Source: Archaeoglobales archaeon
GTDB lineage: Archaea; Halobacteriota; Archaeoglobi; Archaeoglobales; Archaeoglobaceae
Reading direction: 5' to 3'
DNA length: 9,275 nt
NCBI GenBank assembly: GCA_003663055.1
Contig: QMZF01000022.1
Span: 1-9,275 of the forward strand
The position numbers and the translations under genes were made by a program. Below, piece by piece: positions 5,982 through 9,275 of this stretch. Below the pieces are notes generated by a model. That model was given only the letters and a program-made list of their open reading frames with translations. It was not told the origin of the DNA and ran no database searches. Position 1 is the first letter of the stretch; each line of letters begins with the position of its first letter.

Positions 5982-7264
5982 TTCAGTTCATCCCATTTTC
6001 TGCGTTTCATGTATCTCTGAATTCCCATGATTGCTAATGCAATAGCTATTATTCCTCCGACTATTACTCCAACGAGCTTGATGTCTATTGGTATACCTGG
6101 CATCTTGAACTCTTCAGCAGTTTGTGTCGGTTCGGGAGTAGCGGTCTCTTCTGGACTGACAACTTTCTTTAACTCTTCAAAAAGGGCGTTTGCGGAATTT
6201 GCAAGTTTTTCTGCCTCGCTTATAATATTGTTGGCTTTTATTTCCGCTTCGCTGTACTTGCCGTCATTTATGTATGCCTTAGCTACTGCAAGTTCCTCCG
6301 CAAGGCTGCTGCTCTCATCCTGCAAGCCCTTGAATTCGCTCTTATAGCCGAGTAAAGTGCTGGTATTTACGAGCTCTTTGCTTTCAATCTGATCTAAGTA
6401 GAGTTCTATTTTGTCAAGGCTTTTTCCTATCTCTCTGAGCCTTTCGTCAGCTTGGCTGCATGCATATTCTGCTTTGACCTTTTTTGCTTCCGTGTCTGCT
6501 TTGTCAAGCCATTCAGAAGCATAATTTAGTCTTTCGTCGGCTTTAATGTACTCACCGTCATTGTAATAGCTTTCCGCGAGAGATATGTTCTGACTTGCGT
6601 AGTTTAGATAGTTGCTAAGTCCAGACGTGTCTGTTTTTCCTATGTATTGGTCAAGAACTGCGGAGAGATTGTTGTATCGCTCTTTCATGGAGCTAATGTC
6701 ACTTTTGAACCTGTCATAGTCAATAACGAGTAGGACTACTGGAGGAAGGCAGTTCTCTTCCGCCTCTTGCACATCAAACCTTAACGCATTTATTTCTTTC
6801 AGTCTTGCGGATGGTGCTGGCACGTCATCTCGAATTTCTACGTTTATCTTGTCCAAGCCGTCTTCCCATTCTCCAACCTTTATATCAAGATACTTTTTTC
6901 CTGGAGAGCTCTCGTAACCGACTCCGCCTCCATTTTTGTAGTAAACTGTTGCTTTTATCACCGCCCCTTCAAGCTCGGTTCTTGCCGTGTAAGTCCTTCC
7001 ATCAACCTCTTTAGCCTTGTCTTCATCTATCGGCTCGATAACATACGTTATCTCTACGGTATCCCCTTTTTCGCACACCTTATCAATAACGAACTTTCCA
7101 TTGCTTAGAGTTGGCTTTAAATCTTCTCCGTTTACCTTAAGAGTGACATCTGGCTCCTTAAAATCGCTCGTATTAAGCTTTTCAAGAGCAAATGCCGGAT
7201 GGATTGCGATAAATATGACGGATAAACTAAGCAGGAAAAGAATCAGATTTTTTGTAAATTTCAT
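5978..7264 (-). CDS. Membrane-anchored surface protein with helical repeats, unknown function
   Basis: I do not recognise this 428-residue protein. It starts with a signal peptide (KN, a hydrophobic core at about 7-21, probable cleavage after PAFA, residue 26). Residues 35-165 look beta-rich and carry three short strand-like segments ending DIKVGEWEDG. Residues 180-370 are predicted helical, with two similar hairpins (230-256 and 328-354) sharing a Y-[YI]-N-D-G-[EK]-Y core. A Thr/Pro/Glu-rich linker (371-386) precedes one transmembrane helix (about 397-415) and a short basic tail (RYMKRRKWDELK). So most of the protein faces outside and about a dozen residues face the cytoplasm. It begins 9 bases after the CetZ-like gene, whose stop codon lies inside its GAGGTGG ribosome binding site, and overlaps the archaemetzincin gene by four bases. 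C64, C171 and C269 are the only cysteines in the mature part. Confidence 0.88.
   Translation of the reverse strand: MKFTKNLILFLLSLSVIFIAIHPAFALEKLNTSDFKEPDVTLKVNGEDLKPTLSNGKFVIDKVCEKGDTVEITYVIEPIDEDKAKEVDGRTYTARTELEGAVIKATVYYKNGGGVGYESSPGKKYLDIKVGEWEDGLDKINVEIRDDVPAPSARLKEINALRFDVQEAEENCLPPVVLLVIDYDRFKSDISSMKERYNNLSAVLDQYIGKTDTSGLSNYLNYASQNISLAESYYNDGEYIKADERLNYASEWLDKADTEAKKVKAEYACSQADERLREIGKSLDKIELYLDQIESKELVNTSTLLGYKSEFKGLQDESSSLAEELAVAKAYINDGKYSEAEIKANNIISEAEKLANSANALFEELKKVVSPEETATPEPTQTAEEFKMPGIPIDIKLVGVIVGGIIAIALAIMGIQRYMKRRKWDELK
6203..6283 (-). repeat. Protein-level repeat, copy 2 of the helical hairpin
   Basis: Residues 328-354 of the surface protein (core AYINDGKYSEAEIKA). It pairs with the copy at 6497-6577 at a fixed offset of 98 residues. 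The similarity is in protein only; I do not see long matching DNA, so the duplication is old. Confidence 0.55.
6497..6577 (-). repeat. Protein-level repeat, copy 1 of the helical hairpin
   Basis: Residues 230-256 of the surface protein (core SYYNDGEYIKADERL). The N-D-G turn followed by Y and a charged helix rich in A and E is the shared pattern with copy 2. It resembles a TPR-like hairpin in outline, but I cannot assign it to a named repeat family. Confidence 0.55.
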
Positions 7265-7273
7265 CCGACCACC

Positions 7274-8443
7274 TCATATGAGTGGCTCGATGTCCTCGTC
7301 GAATAGAGAGAGCGTTTTCTCTATACGCATTCTTTCCGCATCTTCAACCTCTTCTTTAGCTTCAGCCGCCATGCGCTGCAGCTCTCTAACCCTCGGAATG
7401 TCTGTTACGTTTGCAAGAACAACCAGAGCTGCGACATACTTTGTCCTTCTCGTTGGGTAGTCTCCAGCCCTAACTTCAACTCCAGCGATCTGTTCCTCGA
7501 GCCATATCTTTGCCTTTTCAAGTCCCTTTCTGTCGAGATGTTCCGGTGGGCCAGCAACGAGAACGAGTGCCCTTTCGGCACTTCTAATGTTACACGGAAC
7601 CGTAAGTCTGCCAAGGGCTGCTCTTCTTACTAGAGAGGCTATCTTCATAGCCTTGTCGTCTTCCATAATCGGCTCTTCCTCTTTTCTCTTGAAAAAGGGT
7701 ATTTTACCCTTCTTCTTTGATTCCGGTTCAGCAAGAGACGTAGCATATCCAATGGAGGATATTCCGCCACCTCTCAGGGTGTTTATAACTTCTGAACTGT
7801 CAACGACCATTTCTCCAACCATGTCCTCCTCTAAGGGCTCTCCAGCTCTTGCCAGAACTGCAAGCCTCCTTACTATCTCCTCATTGATTCGGGAGAAGCT
7901 TTCGCGAAGGCTCAAACCTTCAAACTTCCACGCGCCGTTATCAACTAAGATCAGGTTGTCAACGTATTTAAGAAGGGAAATCATGCTCCTTGCAGCGTTT
8001 AAAGAGTACAATTTACCCTCTTCTGGAGCTGGTAGTATACCAACAGCATAAACGGGCTCGGAGTACATCTCGGACAGGTACTTTGCCAAAACAGGCGAAC
8101 CACCGCTTCCAGTTCCTCCACCAAGCCCGGTTATTATGAGGAATGCGTCAATTTCATGCGTCCCCCTGTTATCGATCTCACTCAAAATAGTCTCAATTTC
8201 ATCCTGTGCAATTTTTGCACCTAGCATGTTGTCCGTTCCAACTCCATGACCCTTAACAACTGTTTGACCTATTAAGACTCTATCTTGCATGGGAACATGT
8301 TTTAAACCCATAAGATCGGTTCTTGCAGTATTGACTGCAAGTGTTTTCAGCTCTATATTGCTCCCCCTCATTTTTTCGTTTTCGAGGAATAAGTCTAAGA
8401 TTTTACCTCCCGCCTGTCCGAATCCCACCATGAAGAATCTCAT
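7274..8443 (-). CDS. CetZ-like tubulin/FtsZ superfamily GTPase
   Basis: A 389-residue cytoskeletal GTPase. The N-terminal T1 loop GFGQAGGK (7-14) is tubulin/CetZ style rather than the GGGG type of FtsZ. The superfamily signature GLGGGTGSGG (106-115) binds the nucleotide phosphates. The T7 synergy loop reads VVDSSEV (213-219), with D215 and E218 where FtsZ has two aspartates. A C-terminal domain follows (about 265-360, for example VPCNIRSAERALVLVAG). A charged insertion (about 241-260, KKKGKIPFFKRKEEE) and an acidic end (FDEDIEPLI) are extra. CetZ proteins polymerise with GTP and, in haloarchaea, control cell shape rather than division. The start is supported by GGAGGTGA six bases upstream. 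It sits between dph2 and the surface-protein gene. Superfamily is certain; CetZ rather than true FtsZ is strongly favoured. Confidence 0.92.
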   Translation of the reverse strand: MRFFMVGFGQAGGKILDLFLENEKMRGSNIELKTLAVNTARTDLMGLKHVPMQDRVLIGQTVVKGHGVGTDNMLGAKIAQDEIETILSEIDNRGTHEIDAFLIITGLGGGTGSGGSPVLAKYLSEMYSEPVYAVGILPAPEEGKLYSLNAARSMISLLKYVDNLILVDNGAWKFEGLSLRESFSRINEEIVRRLAVLARAGEPLEEDMVGEMVVDSSEVINTLRGGGISSIGYATSLAEPESKKKGKIPFFKRKEEEPIMEDDKAMKIASLVRRAALGRLTVPCNIRSAERALVLVAGPPEHLDRKGLEKAKIWLEEQIAGVEVRAGDYPTRRTKYVAALVVLANVTDIPRVRELQRMAAEAKEEVEDAERMRIEKTLSLFDEDIEPLI

Positions 8444-8449
8444 AACTGC

Positions 8450-8484
8450 TCACCTCCCCAGCCTTTGTAAGCTTTAAATTTAAG
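8450..8484 (-). promoter_or_regulatory. Ribosome binding site and possible TATA box of the cetZ-like gene
   Basis: GGAGGTGA (8457-8450, minus strand) is a near-perfect archaeal Shine-Dalgarno site six bases before the ATG. Upstream, TTAAATTTAA (8473-8482) is palindromic and AT-rich and could be a TATA box. If so, the start of transcription would fall close to or inside the ribosome binding site, so the gene may instead depend on read-through from dph2. The dph2-to-cetZ gap is 67 bases. Confidence 0.45.
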
Positions 8485-8510
8485 TCTTTCCATCACACTG
8501 CGTTTTGCCC

Positions 8511-9275
8511 TTACCGAATTTCGTCCATCTCATACTGCTCCCAGCTCCTAATTCCAACAGCGATCTCGAGTTCTTGGGGAGTTATAATTGGTTTGCTAAA
8601 GTTCCGCCAGTCGTCATAGGCGATGCGGGGGCAGGCGGTATTGACGTAGCAGTCGTAGTTGAAGTTCTCAACGCTGAAATTGTCTGCAACTATTATATCC
8701 GCTTTTTTACCCGCATTTACTACTTTTTTCTTCAGCTCTTTCGCAAGTGCAAGTCTTTTCTGACCGATCTTCGTGCTTACCACGATTCCAAACTTTCTCG
8801 CATTCGCAGCTTTTGAAATCAGCAGCATTCGCTCTTTGAGAAAATCTGAAGTTTTTACTTCTTCAAACTCCATGCTTAATGGGCTAAATCTGTAAACTTT
8901 CTTTCCCGTATACATCGCTGCCCCGATTGGATGGAAAATGCCATCTCCGATGAACAGAATTGCCTCAGCCTCGGTGTTTTTTAAAGCGGAGTAATTGCAG
9001 CCGAGAACCTGTCCGGGTAGTTTTACCCTCTTACTTCCCTTTTTGAGTTCTACCTTGTAACCTTCAGCCTCCAGAACTGCCTTTACCTTCTCAAGCTTCC
9101 ATGCGTACTGTGCGGTTGCTATAAGTGCTATCTTGCTTTCTTCAATATCGAGCCTTTTTACGGCTTTCTCATCGAAATCAACTCTATAAGGAACGTATAT
9201 GACTTTATCGAGCTCAAAAATTGGCTCGTGGGCGAAGTGAAGGAGGACATCGACATCTTGGAGAAGCGAAATATC
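8511..9275 (-). CDS. dph2: Diphthamide synthase Dph2, C-terminal part (N-terminus beyond window)
   Basis: The open frame runs in from the right edge for 254 residues and ends at TAA, so the true start lies outside; an internal ATG at 8915 is not the start. Archaeal Dph2 is a homodimeric, unusual 4Fe-4S radical enzyme that cleaves SAM to move a 3-amino-3-carboxypropyl group onto a histidine of elongation factor 2, the first step of diphthamide synthesis. Visible family features are LLHFAHEP near the edge, GQVLGCNYS with the second cluster cysteine (visible residue 93), FIGDGIFHPIGAA, and NTACPRIAYDDW with the third cysteine (visible residue 215). The two are 122 apart, close to the spacing in the Pyrococcus enzyme; the first cysteine would lie outside. 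The C-terminal WEQYEMDEIR is compact, with no extension. It is the first visible gene of the minus-strand cluster. Confidence 0.94.
   Translation of the reverse strand, partial: DISLLQDVDVLLHFAHEPIFELDKVIYVPYRVDFDEKAVKRLDIEESKIALIATAQYAWKLEKVKAVLEAEGYKVELKKGSKRVKLPGQVLGCNYSALKNTEAEAILFIGDGIFHPIGAAMYTGKKVYRFSPLSMEFEEVKTSDFLKERMLLISKAANARKFGIVVSTKIGQKRLALAKELKKKVVNAGKKADIIVADNFSVENFNYDCYVNTACPRIAYDDWRNFSKPIITPQELEIAVGIRSWEQYEMDEIR

Noticed and set aside
7587..8051. A 154-codon plus-strand open frame inside the CetZ-like gene
   Set aside because: It is antisense to a clearly conserved GTPase and rich in Ser/Leu, as expected for a shadow frame.
8511..8915. dph2 starting at the internal ATG at 8915
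   Set aside because: The frame stays open to the right edge and the upstream part encodes conserved Dph2 segments, including the GQVLGCNYS cysteine, so the gene is cut by the window rather than short.

Overview
The window looks like a piece of a euryarchaeal chromosome, most plausibly from Archaeoglobales (Archaeoglobus, Geoglobus or Ferroglobus). Supporting signs are two diphthamide genes, a CetZ-type tubulin, an archaemetzincin, a DUF555/UPF0212 protein, a HerA-family ATPase, GGAGGTGAT-type ribosome binding sites, TATA-type promoters, and heavy use of AGA/AGG (Arg) and ATA (Ile) codons. The genus is an inference from gene content and style. No RNA gene, CRISPR array or intact insertion sequence was seen.

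Layout. Positions 1-528 hold no confident gene. Then come plus-strand genes: dph5 (diphthine synthase, 529-1290); a radical SAM/SPASM protein of unknown substrate (1379-2779) with its own TATA box; and a three-gene operon. That operon is a HerA-like hexameric ATPase (2903-4477), a DUF555 protein (4489-4830) and a Cas4-like PD-(D/E)XK-fold protein (4820-5494). The operon meets, tail to tail and with an 83-bp overlap, a minus-strand operon that reads from the right edge: dph2 (partial, beyond 9275 to 8511), a CetZ-like tubulin GTPase (8443-7274), a secreted or membrane-anchored helical-repeat protein (7264-5978), and an archaemetzincin protease (5981-5412).

How the genes may work together. Dph2 and Dph5 catalyse the first two stages of diphthamide synthesis on elongation factor 2, and they bracket the window on opposite strands. 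In the left operon a DNA-pumping ATPase is paired with a Cas4-like protein that keeps the four cysteines expected of a Fe-S cluster but lacks the usual catalytic residues. This resembles a HerA-NurA pair in which the nuclease has become a binding subunit. In the right operon a cytoplasmic tubulin-like GTPase is followed 9 bp later by a single-pass surface protein with duplicated helical hairpins, which is itself joined to a metalloprotease by an ATGA stop/start. This is a candidate cytoskeleton-to-envelope module that I cannot match to a described system.

The most interesting points are the degenerate Cas4-like/HerA pair, the CetZ/membrane-protein/archaemetzincin operon, and the long antisense overlap where the two operons collide.
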